This document shows positions 1 to 5,814 of a stretch of 6,835 nucleotides of DNA, piece by piece. The position numbers were made by a program, and so were the translations under genes. The stretch is taken from NCBI GenBank assembly GCA_902464495.1, contig CABQJK010000062.1, positions 1 through 6,835 of the forward strand, given 5' to 3'. The notes below the pieces were generated by a model that was not told the DNA's origin, did no database searches, and saw nothing but the letters and a program-made list of their open reading frames with translations. How positions within the stretch are numbered: position 1 is the first letter of the stretch; each line of letters opens with the position of its first letter. Source of the DNA: an uncultured Collinsella sp. Its GTDB lineage: Bacteria; Actinomycetota; Coriobacteriia; Coriobacteriales; Coriobacteriaceae.

Positions 1-1686
1 GCCGTCGAGGGCGTGATGCCGCAGACCCGCGAGCACGTGCATGTGCTGGAGCTGCTGGGCGTTACGCATATGGTGGTCGCGCTGACGATGTGCGACCTGG
101 CTGATGCCGAGATGACCGAGCTTGCCGAGCTTGATGTCGATGACTTTTTGTCGGACACCGTGTTTGCGGACGCGCCGATCGTGCCTGTGTCGTCCAAGAC
201 AGGCGAGGGGATCGAACGACTGCTCGCCGTGCTCGACGAGCAGGTGGGTGCCTGCTGGGATGCCTGTCGCGAGCGTGCCGAGCGGAGCGATGCCGCGCCG
301 CGCCTGCCGATTGACCGCTGCTTTACGATCAAGGGCGTCGGCACCGTCGTGACGGGAACGCTGCACGATGCGCCGGTTGCGGTGGGCGATGAGCTCGTCG
401 CGCTGCCGTCGCGTACGGTCTGTCGCGTGCGCGGGATTCAGGTGCATGGCGATACGCCGCGGGCATTGCCCGGTCAGCGTGTGGCGCTCAACTTGGTGGG
501 CGATGCCGTCGCCGCGCTCGATCGCGGAGAGATGCTCGGCGTGCAGGGTCGCTTTGGCCAGACGATGCGCTTTATGATGGTGTTCACTTACCTGGGCCGC
601 GAGGGTGCCAAGCCGCGCGTGCTCGAGTCGGGCGCGCGCGTGCATGTGATGGCGGGTACGGCCGAGGTTGTCGGTCGCATCATGTTCATGGAGGGCGAGG
701 CCCCCATGGCGGTGGGCGAGACCCGTATTGTTCAGGTGCGCTTGGAAAACTCGCTGCCGCTGCGCGCCGGCGACCATGCCGTGGTGCTGTCCTATTCGCC
801 GGTCATGCTTATTGGTGGAGGGCGCGTGCTGTTGTCGCGATGCCGCCGTTCGCGCGAACTTACTGAGGGGGAACGCGTGCTGTACGCGGCGCTCGAGTCC
901 GGCGATATCGCGGGCGGTGTGGGCGCTTGGCTGGCGCTGCAGACGCTGCCGGTTACGGCGATTGATGTTGCCGAGGCTTTGGATCTTGGTGTCGGCGAGG
1001 TCGATGCCGCACTGCGCGGGTTGGTGGCGCAGGGCTCCGTTCGCAAGCTTGCCGTGGGTGATGCGGGCCTCTTGGCGGACGCCGTGGTGCTCGACGCCGC
1101 GATGGATGCACTGGCGGCGACCCTGTCAGCCATGCACGCGGCGGCTCCCAAGGAGACAGGCTTTACGCCCGGCGCCGTTGCCCATGCTGCGTGGCCTGCC
1201 GCTGATGAAGGCGTTGCCGCGGCCCTGATTTACGAGGGCTGCTCGCGCGGCGTGTGTGCCTCCGAGGGCGCCGAGGTGTTCGACCCGCACTCCGCTGCCG
1301 CCGCGGCGCGTGTGGTGCGCGAGGCCTGCGAACGTATCGTTGCCTTGCTGGACGAGGCCGGCCTGGATGCACCGGCGCTTCCCGAGGTGGGCGAACAGCT
1401 GCAGCTCTGCCGCGACACCATGACGCGAGCCCTGCGCGAGCTTTCGCTCAACCGCTCCATCGTAAAGGTCGAGCGCGACGTTGCCCTGTCCGCTGCCGCC
1501 GAGGCCCATGCGCGTGAGCTCGTTGCCGCCGCTATCGCCGATGCCGGTGGCGCTGCCACCACGAGTGTATTGCGCGAGGCGCTGGGCGTGTCGCGCAAAC
1601 GGGCCATCAGCATCTTGGAGCACCTGGATGCCGTGCGCTTTACGGTGCTCGACAAGGAAGCCGGCGGCCTGAGGTCCCTACGCTAG
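1..1686 (+). CDS. selB: Selenocysteine-specific translation elongation factor SelB (5' end missing)
   Basis: SelB is a cytoplasmic GTPase that delivers Sec-tRNA-Sec to the ribosome at UGA codons carrying a SECIS hairpin. The frame is open from base 1, so the start and the first part of the G domain (P-loop, switch I and the DxxG region, perhaps 60-90 residues) lie outside; 561 residues remain. Visible residues: EGVMPQTREH (3-12), the switch II region typical of SelB; TMCD (29-32) where TKxD is usual; SSKTG near residue 65 (G5 loop); then domain II with FTIKGVGTVVTGTL, domain III ending near SRCRRSRELTEGE, and a long helical/winged-helix C-terminal part. The last winged helix contains LGVSRKRAISILEHLD, the SelB-type SECIS-binding module, so the 3' end is intact. 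It stops 36 bases before selC, which supports the identity. The loss of Lys in the G4 motif is odd. EF-Tu is excluded by the winged-helix tail. Confidence 0.95.
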   Translation, partial: AVEGVMPQTREHVHVLELLGVTHMVVALTMCDLADAEMTELAELDVDDFLSDTVFADAPIVPVSSKTGEGIERLLAVLDEQVGACWDACRERAERSDAAPRLPIDRCFTIKGVGTVVTGTLHDAPVAVGDELVALPSRTVCRVRGIQVHGDTPRALPGQRVALNLVGDAVAALDRGEMLGVQGRFGQTMRFMMVFTYLGREGAKPRVLESGARVHVMAGTAEVVGRIMFMEGEAPMAVGETRIVQVRLENSLPLRAGDHAVVLSYSPVMLIGGGRVLLSRCRRSRELTEGERVLYAALESGDIAGGVGAWLALQTLPVTAIDVAEALDLGVGEVDAALRGLVAQGSVRKLAVGDAGLLADAVVLDAAMDALAATLSAMHAAAPKETGFTPGAVAHAAWPAADEGVAAALIYEGCSRGVCASEGAEVFDPHSAAAAARVVREACERIVALLDEAGLDAPALPEVGEQLQLCRDTMTRALRELSLNRSIVKVERDVALSAAAEAHARELVAAAIADAGGAATTSVLREALGVSRKRAISILEHLDAVRFTVLDKEAGGLRSLR

Positions 1687-1698
1687 ATCGGCTGCTCG

Positions 1699-1710
1699 GT
1701 TTGGTAAAAT
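1699..1710 (+). promoter_or_regulatory. Extended -10 promoter of selC
   Basis: GTTTGGTAAAAT contains a TG (1702-1703), one base, then TAAAAT (1705-1710), an extended -10 element. Transcription would begin near 1717, about six bases before the mature tRNA. No convincing -35 box is seen at the right distance, which is common for extended -10 promoters. The same GTTTGGTA core recurs before the hydroxylase operon at 4864-4871. Confidence 0.6.
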
Positions 1711-1722
1711 ACCGCCGCACTT

Positions 1723-1819
1723 GGGAACGGATGGGCTCCGGTGGGCTCCGCGGTCCTCAAAACCGTTGCGAGGCGTGCAAAACGTCTTGGATGTGTTCGA
1801 TTCACATACGTTCCCGCCA
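1723..1819 (+). tRNA. selC: tRNA-Sec (anticodon UCA)
   Basis: This is the selenocysteine tRNA, charged with serine, converted to Sec by SelA and delivered by SelB. The 97-base gene folds by hand as follows. Acceptor stem: GGGAACG (1723-1729) with CGTTCCC (1809-1815). D arm: six pairs, 1733-1738 with 1743-1748, and a four-base loop, which is diagnostic of tRNA-Sec. Anticodon stem: 1750-1754 with 1762-1766, loop CCTCAAA, anticodon TCA at 1757-1759. Long extra arm: eight pairs, 1769-1776 with 1782-1789. T arm: ATGTG/CACAT around TTCGATT. Discriminator G1816, with CCA encoded at 1817-1819. The eighth acceptor position is a G1730-A1808 mismatch, and the base before the anticodon (position 33) is C instead of the near-universal U. 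Its place directly after selB, with its own promoter and terminator, makes the call secure. Confidence 0.96.
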
Positions 1820-1827
1820 TACGCTAC

Positions 1828-1883
1828 CAGCGCTTTTGTGCTCGCGGTCTTGCTGCGTGCCGCAAAGGCGCTGTTTTGTTTTT
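1828..1883 (+). terminator. Intrinsic terminator of selC
   Basis: Bases 1828-1838 (CAGCGCTTTTG) pair with 1863-1873 (CAAAGGCGCTG) in 11 pairs including one T-G wobble. Two further pairs extend inward, and the loop can form a small inner hairpin at about 1843-1857. TTTTGTTTTT follows directly at 1874-1883. Stem plus T-tract is a standard rho-independent terminator; it separates selC from mobA. Confidence 0.85.
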
Positions 1884-1973
1884 GCACGAGCTTGTCATAA
1901 CGCCGCTATTTCGGTGGCGGTATTTAGCTTCGTGCTTCGGGTTTCGAGCAAGCCGATGGGGGTGTTTTGCCGT

Positions 1974-2606
1974 ATGACTACCGTAAGACGGGCCGATCTT
2001 TCTTGCGTCGTTCAGGCTGGCGGGCTGTCGTCGCGCATGGGTTGCGACAAGGCACGCATGCCGTTTTGCGGCAAACCCCTGATCGAGCGCGTGCTGGAGC
2101 GGCTCGCCCTGGTCGGTAGCGAGTTGGTCGTGACGACTTCGCGCCCCGAGGAGCTCGCCTATCTTGAGGAGCGCGAGTTTGATGGTCTGGTGCCGCGCGT
2201 GGTGATGGATATCGACGGCCCCGCCGGTGCCATGCGCGGCATCGCGAGCTCGTTGGCTGCGGCTCGGCTGCCTCTCGTGGCGATCGTTGCCTGCGATATG
2301 CCGTTTGTCTCGCCGGAACTCATCGGCGCGCTTGCCGATCGTGTTGAGGCCGAGGCGCTTGACGTGTGCGTGCCGCGCGAGGAGCGGGGGATTGAGCCGC
2401 TTTGCGCTGTCTGGCGCCGTGACGCGTGCGCGCCGGTTGCCCAAGAGCTGCTCGCCTGCGACCGCCAACGCATTCGCTGCCTGATCAATCGCGTTCAGGC
2501 CGGTTATATGGATGAGCCGCAGATCGTTAAGGCCGCGGGCTCGACGCTCTGCTTCGAGAACGTCAATACGCCCGAGGAGTTTGCGGCAGCCGAGCTGCTC
2601 GCCTAG
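1974..2606 (+). CDS. mobA: Molybdenum cofactor guanylyltransferase MobA-like protein
   Basis: MobA transfers GMP from GTP to molybdenum cofactor, giving the guanine dinucleotide form used by formate dehydrogenase and related enzymes. The 210-residue length is close to the family norm. Nucleotide-binding start AGGLSSRMGCDKA (15-27), with G16, G17, R21 and K26; GPAGAMRGI (82-90), equivalent to the usual GPLxGI segment; DMPF (108-111), the metal/GTP site; EPLCAVW (141-147); and ENVNTPEEF (195-203) near the end, all as expected for MobA. ATG 1974 is chosen because it puts the glycine-rich motif at residue 15 and has a GGGGG run 11 bases upstream; ATG 1956 is an in-frame alternative with no better ribosome site. 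The open frame extends further upstream but runs through tRNA-Sec and cannot be coding there. A MocA-type cytidylyltransferase for hydroxylases is the main alternative; sequence alone favours MobA moderately. Confidence 0.85.
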   Translation: MTTVRRADLSCVVQAGGLSSRMGCDKARMPFCGKPLIERVLERLALVGSELVVTTSRPEELAYLEEREFDGLVPRVVMDIDGPAGAMRGIASSLAAARLPLVAIVACDMPFVSPELIGALADRVEAEALDVCVPREERGIEPLCAVWRRDACAPVAQELLACDRQRIRCLINRVQAGYMDEPQIVKAAGSTLCFENVNTPEEFAAAELLA

Positions 2607-2611
2607 ACGAT

Positions 2612-2616
2612 GGGAG
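2612..2616 (+). promoter_or_regulatory. Ribosome binding site that fixes the DUF3343 gene start
   Basis: GGGAG at 2612-2616 lies five bases before ATG 2622. The earlier in-frame ATG at 2610 overlaps this site and has no ribosome site of its own, so 2622 is the better start. Confidence 0.6.
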
Positions 2617-2621
2617 ATGCC

Positions 2622-3017
2622 ATGTCTCACGATATTTGTCCCGACACGGGAGAACCTTGCACTTGCGACGGGTCCGAACCCTGTACCTGCGGCTGCGGAG
2701 GCTGCGGGCATACCGCGGAAGAGGAAGCGACCGCCGCGGCGTATCGTGAGGCACACCGCGAAGGCCCGTCCGGTGATGCCCTCGACCACGAACGCAAAAT
2801 CATCGTTTCGTTCGACAGCACCTTCGATGTGATGGAATGCGAGCAGTTGTGCCTGGATGCCGGTGTGCCCGGGCGCATCATGCCACTGCCCGGCTCCATT
2901 ACCGCTGGCTGCGGGCTGTGCTGGGCCATGCCGTTCTCGGGCGATGCGCTCGCCGCATTCCGTGCCGCCACCGAAGGCCGCATAACTCCCGCCGACTACC
3001 ATCAGCTCGTCCTTTAA
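2622..3017 (+). CDS. DUF3343 (putative Se/S carrier) protein with Cys-rich N-terminus
   Basis: A 131-residue soluble protein in two parts. Residues 6-28 hold seven cysteines (6, 13, 15, 21, 23, 25, 28) with the repeated unit EPCTC, followed by His30; this looks like a metal- or chalcogen-binding knuckle. After a charged linker, residues 58-125 match DUF3343: an IIVSFDSTFDVMECE strand and helix, LCLDAGVPGRIMPLPGSI, then the conserved cysteine in TAGCGLCW (Cys97, with a second Cys100). The family is described in Pfam as a putative Se/S carrier and has been linked by comparative genomics to selenium-using bacteria; no reaction is established. It begins 15 bases after mobA and probably shares its transcript. 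With selB and selC upstream, a role in passing selenium or sulfur to a molybdenum enzyme is a reasonable inference. No in-frame TGA is seen, so it is not itself a selenoprotein here. Confidence 0.8.
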   Translation: MSHDICPDTGEPCTCDGSEPCTCGCGGCGHTAEEEATAAAYREAHREGPSGDALDHERKIIVSFDSTFDVMECEQLCLDAGVPGRIMPLPGSITAGCGLCWAMPFSGDALAAFRAATEGRITPADYHQLVL

Positions 3018-3025
3018 CCACCAAC

Positions 3026-3064
3026 ACCACCACATTGGGGACAGGCACCTTTGTGGTGGTTTTA
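3026..3064 (+). terminator. Palindrome ending the mobA-DUF3343 unit; possible REP-like element
   Basis: ACCACCACA (3026-3034) is the exact inverted repeat of TGTGGTGGT (3052-3060), with a 17-base loop, and TTTT (3061-3064) follows. It starts nine bases after the DUF3343 stop, so it may act as a weak terminator. The loop carries GGGGACAGGCACC, which I recall as part of a dispersed repeat seen in several bacterial genomes; that is memory, not a search, and only one copy is in the window. Confidence 0.5.
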
Positions 3065-3275
3065 GTCCATGCGGACGAAACAGCTTCGAAACACGCGATT
3101 TGTACGTCGGGTGCTCAAAAACGCTTCTACCTGCATCGTAATCAAAACGAAACATCTGCTCGTCGGCTTATGCGTAACTTTGCTGCAACAGTGCGATATT
3201 ATCCATACTCGATAAAGCTCGCGGCGCATGGGGCGCCTCGAACGACACTTTTCTTTTCCATCAATTGGAGGAAGC
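3065..3275 (+). promoter_or_regulatory. gdhA upstream region with ribosome binding site
   Basis: No gene is seen here. The segment is clearly richer in A/T than its surroundings, as expected for a promoter region. TATTAT at 3197-3202 is a possible -10 box, but no -35 box stands at the right distance and the TG extension seen in the other two promoters is absent. GGCGC (3223-3227) and GCGCC (3233-3237) could form a small leader hairpin. GGAGGAAGC directly before ATG 3276 is a near-ideal ribosome site, suggesting strong translation. Confidence 0.4.
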
Positions 3276-4631
3276 ATGAGCTACACGCAGAAAGTTCTCG
3301 ACGAGCTCAAGGCCCGCTATCCCGAGCAGCCTGAGTTCATCCAGGCCGCGACCGAGATCCTTGGCACCATCCAGCCGGCGCTCGACGCCCACCCCGAGTA
3401 CGAGGAGGCCGCCCTGCTTGAGCGCCTCGTCGAGCCCGAGCGCATCGTTATGTTCCGTGTTCCCTGGGTCGACGACCAGGGCAAGGTCCAGGTCAACCGC
3501 GGCTACCGCGTCGAGTTCAACTCTGCCATTGGACCCTACAAGGGCGGCCTGCGCTTTAACCCGACGGTCACCCTGGGCATGCTCAAGTTCCTGGGCCTGG
3601 AGCAGATCCTCAAGAACAGCCTGACCACCCTTCCCATGGGCGGCGGCAAGGGCGGCTCCGACTTTGACCCCAAGGGCAAGTCCAACAACGAGATCATGCA
3701 CTTCTGCCAGTCCTTCATGACCGAGCTCTACCGCCACATCGGCCCCAACACCGACGTTCCCGCCGGCGACCTGGGCGTTGGCGGCCGCGAGGTTGCCTAC
3801 ATGTTCGGTCAGTACAAGCGCCTGACCAACGAGTGGACCGGCGTCCTCACCGGCAAGGGTCTCTCCTTTGGCGGCTCGCTTGCCCGTACCGAGGCCACCG
3901 GCTACGGTCTGGTCTACTTTGTGGACGAGTACCTCAAGAGCCGCGGCGAGTCCTTCGAGGGCAAGAACGTCGTCGTTCACGGCTCCGGTAACGTCGCTAT
4001 CTACGCGGTCCAGAAGGTCGCCCAGCTCGGCGGCAAGGTCCTGGCTTGCTCCGACACCCACGGCTGGGTCGAGGATCCCGACGGCATCGACTACACCGTG
4101 CTCGAGCATGTCTATAACAAGAAGCGCTCCGGCCACGACAAGGGCGTCACGCTCGCTATGTACGTCGACGAGAAGCCCAATGCCACGTGGCACGAGGGCG
4201 ACGGCCGTGGCGTGTGGCAGCTTCCCTGCGACATCGCGCTGCCCTGCGCTCGCGAGAACACGCTGCTGCTCGAGGATGCCCAGGCGCTCGTCGCCAACGG
4301 CTGCAAGGTGGTCGGCGAGGGCGCGAACATGCCCACGACCATCGAGGCTACGACCTACTTCCAGGAGAACGGCGTCGCCTTTATGCCCGGTAAGGCTGCC
4401 AACGCCGGTGGCGTGCTCGTGTCCGGCCTGGAGATGAGCCAGAATGCCGAGCACCTGTCCTGGACCTTCGAGGAGGTCGACGGCAAGCTCGAGCAGCTCA
4501 TGCGCGGCATGTTCCACAACGTGGACGACACCGCCAAGGAGTATGGCCAGGAGGGCAACTTCGTCATGGGCGCCAACATCGCCGGCTTCCTGAAGGTTGC
4601 CGACGCCATGCTCGCCCAGGGCGTCTGCTAA
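3276..4631 (+). CDS. gdhA: Glutamate dehydrogenase, hexameric bacterial type
   Basis: Catalyses 2-oxoglutarate + ammonia + NAD(P)H to glutamate and back, in the cytoplasm. The 451 residues are full length for the roughly 450-residue hexameric class. The substrate and catalytic residues fall at the numbering of the Clostridium symbiosum enzyme: Lys89 in GPYKGGLRF, Lys113, Lys125 in PMGGGKGGSDFDP, and Asp165 in PAGDLGVG. The Rossmann motif GSGNVA is at 236-241, followed by CSDTHG (258-263) at the coenzyme-selecting turn. This resembles the SDS pattern of NADP enzymes more than clostridial NAD enzymes, so NADP use is likely but not certain. ATG 3276 follows an excellent ribosome site; an earlier in-frame ATG at 3228 has none and would add residues the family lacks. 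Codon use is strongly biased (Lys almost always AAG), suggesting high expression. It stands alone, with its own terminator. Confidence 0.97.
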   Translation: MSYTQKVLDELKARYPEQPEFIQAATEILGTIQPALDAHPEYEEAALLERLVEPERIVMFRVPWVDDQGKVQVNRGYRVEFNSAIGPYKGGLRFNPTVTLGMLKFLGLEQILKNSLTTLPMGGGKGGSDFDPKGKSNNEIMHFCQSFMTELYRHIGPNTDVPAGDLGVGGREVAYMFGQYKRLTNEWTGVLTGKGLSFGGSLARTEATGYGLVYFVDEYLKSRGESFEGKNVVVHGSGNVAIYAVQKVAQLGGKVLACSDTHGWVEDPDGIDYTVLEHVYNKKRSGHDKGVTLAMYVDEKPNATWHEGDGRGVWQLPCDIALPCARENTLLLEDAQALVANGCKVVGEGANMPTTIEATTYFQENGVAFMPGKAANAGGVLVSGLEMSQNAEHLSWTFEEVDGKLEQLMRGMFHNVDDTAKEYGQEGNFVMGANIAGFLKVADAMLAQGVC

Positions 4632-4657
4632 ACCCTGCCTGACATAGCATGTAATGA

Positions 4658-4688
4658 GGCTCTCGGCTCAACGCCGGGAGCCTTTTTT
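4658..4688 (+). terminator. Intrinsic terminator of gdhA
   Basis: GGCTCTCGGC (4658-4667) pairs with GCCGGGAGCC (4673-4682), ten pairs with one wobble, around a five-base loop, followed by TTTTTT (4683-4688). It lies 26 bases after the gdhA stop codon and is a textbook rho-independent terminator. Confidence 0.95.
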
Positions 4689-4751
4689 GATCCGCATGCG
4701 ACGGAGGAAAACGGATCATTTCCCTCGGCCCTCTGCCGGCCGCCCCTTAAG

Positions 4752-4814
4752 TTGCGGTGAAATACGGACTGTTGGGCGCCCTAAGCCCGACAAACAGTCC
4801 GTATTTCACCGCAA
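4752..4814. repeat. Long palindrome with 22-bp perfect arms
   Basis: Bases 4752-4773 are the exact reverse complement of 4793-4814, around a 19-base loop whose GGGC and GCCC can pair further. Three more pairs (4748-4750 with 4816-4818) flank one mismatch. No T-tract follows on the + strand, and it lies upstream of the next promoter, so it is not an ordinary terminator or leader hairpin. It could be a dispersed palindromic repeat, a miniature mobile element remnant or a regulatory site. Only one copy is in the window. Confidence 0.85.
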
Positions 4815-4863
4815 GTTATGGATGGGAGGAAGGTTTTTGTGCTGTGGAAGGTTGCGGCCCCTC

Positions 4864-4875
4864 GTTTGGTACACT
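4864..4875 (+). promoter_or_regulatory. Extended -10 promoter of the molybdenum hydroxylase operon
   Basis: GTTTGGTACACT has TG (4867-4868), one base, then TACACT (4870-4875). Transcription would begin near 4882, giving a leader of about 18 bases before ATG 4900. No good -35 box is visible. It shares GTTTGGTA with the selC promoter. Confidence 0.5.
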
Positions 4876-4899
4876 TAAAAGTACTGGACAAGTGGAGAG

Positions 4900-5814
4900 A
4901 TGGGGGAGAACGTGCTCAAGTTCGGTACCTACGTCCGTGTTGGAAACGCGGCCGAAGCCTATGAGCTCTTGCAGAAGAACCGCAACAACAAGATTGTGGG
5001 CGGCGGCATCTGGATGCGCCTGGGTTCGCGTCGTGTGGCGACGGCGATTGACCTTTCGGCCTGCGGACTCGATCAGATCGAGGAGACCGAGACCGAGTTT
5101 CGCATCGGTGCCATGTGCAGCCTGCGCCAGCTCGAGCGCCATGCCGAGCTCAACGCGCTTGTCAACAATGTCTTCGAGTTCGCCGTCCACGATATCGTGG
5201 GCGTGCAGCTGCGCAATACCGCCACGGTGGGCGGCAGCATCTACGGCCGCTTTGGCTTCTCGGACGTGCTCTCGGCTTTCCTGGCGCTCGATTCCTATGT
5301 TGAGCTGACGGGCGCCGGTCGCGTGCCGCTCGCGGAGTTCGTGGACATGGGCTATGTGCGCGACGTGATCGAGCACGTCGTGGTCGTTAAGCACGACTAC
5401 CGCGCGAGCTACGAGGCCGTGCGCAAGGCCGCGACCGACTTCCCCTCGTTGAACGTCACCGCCGCCTGGTGGGACAACACCTGGCACGTCACCGTGGGCG
5501 CCCGCCCGCTGCGCGCGACCCTGCTGCAGGGCGAGGCGTGTGGTCTCACCAACGAGCAGCCTTCCGAGGACGAGCTTCGCGCCCTTGCCGCGTCCGTACG
5601 CGCGCTGAGCTACGGAACCAACCTGTGGGGCTCGGCCGACTACCGCCGTCGCATCTCGGCCCCGCTCGCCGTCCAGGCCGTGCGCCGAGCCGCCGGCATC
5701 GAGCTTTCGGCCGCGCTTGCCCGCGAGCTCGAGTGCGTGCAGGTCCCTAAGTTTGCCACGGACGAGTATTCCTGCCGCCGCGTGCCCGGCGTCGATTCTA
5801 GCGAGGTGCGCTAA
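4900..5814 (+). CDS. FAD-binding subunit of a xanthine dehydrogenase-type molybdenum hydroxylase
   Basis: In these enzymes the FAD subunit passes electrons from the [2Fe-2S] clusters to NAD or another acceptor. The 304 residues carry the family signatures: a VGGGIWMRLG turn (33-42) that holds the FAD diphosphate, and RNTATVGGSI (105-114) followed by Asp122, the second FAD motif. The C-terminal CO-dehydrogenase flavoprotein-type domain follows, with W..SADYRRRIS near residue 250. It resembles XdhB/CoxM/YgfM-type proteins; which subfamily, and thus which substrate, cannot be decided here. ATG 4900 has GGAG only two bases upstream; GTG 4912 after GGGGGAG is an alternative start that would remove four residues without touching any motif. 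The stop codon overlaps the next start (TAATG), so the two genes are translationally coupled. The last ~15 residues look unconserved. Confidence 0.9.
   Translation: MGENVLKFGTYVRVGNAAEAYELLQKNRNNKIVGGGIWMRLGSRRVATAIDLSACGLDQIEETETEFRIGAMCSLRQLERHAELNALVNNVFEFAVHDIVGVQLRNTATVGGSIYGRFGFSDVLSAFLALDSYVELTGAGRVPLAEFVDMGYVRDVIEHVVVVKHDYRASYEAVRKAATDFPSLNVTAAWWDNTWHVTVGARPLRATLLQGEACGLTNEQPSEDELRALAASVRALSYGTNLWGSADYRRRISAPLAVQAVRRAAGIELSAALARELECVQVPKFATDEYSCRRVPGVDSSEVR

Noticed and set aside
1901..1919. Hairpin CGCCGC/GTGGCG as a second terminator after selC
   Set aside because: The six-pair stem is short and no T-tract follows; the terminator at 1828-1883 is sufficient.
1892..1926. TTGTCA (1892-1897) with TATTTA (1921-1926) as a mobA promoter
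   Set aside because: The -35 match is good but the 23-base spacer is too long. mobA probably has a promoter in 1884-1973, but I cannot place it.
1701..1973. In-frame upstream extension of mobA
   Set aside because: The extension would translate the whole of tRNA-Sec and its terminator, and MobA family proteins begin a few residues before the glycine-rich motif.
1824..3155. Long open frame on the - strand opposite mobA and the DUF3343 gene
   Set aside because: It lies opposite two genes with clear family motifs, crosses the selC terminator and an intergenic region, has low-complexity Arg/His/Ala composition and no recognisable domain. It is a product of GC-rich codon bias.
3180..3210. TTGCTG (3180-3185) with CATACT (3205-3210) as a gdhA promoter
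   Set aside because: The 19-base spacer and poor hexamers make it no better than chance; no reliable promoter could be assigned.
3261..4517. Long open frame on the - strand opposite gdhA
   Set aside because: It mirrors the strongly biased codons of gdhA, giving a Leu/Ala/Gly/Val-rich translation with no motif and no ribosome site.
2622..5814. Possible selenoprotein with an in-frame UGA
   Set aside because: The complete genes end in TAG or TAA, none shows an internal in-frame TGA, and no open frame continues with family similarity past a stop. Any selenoprotein lies outside the window.
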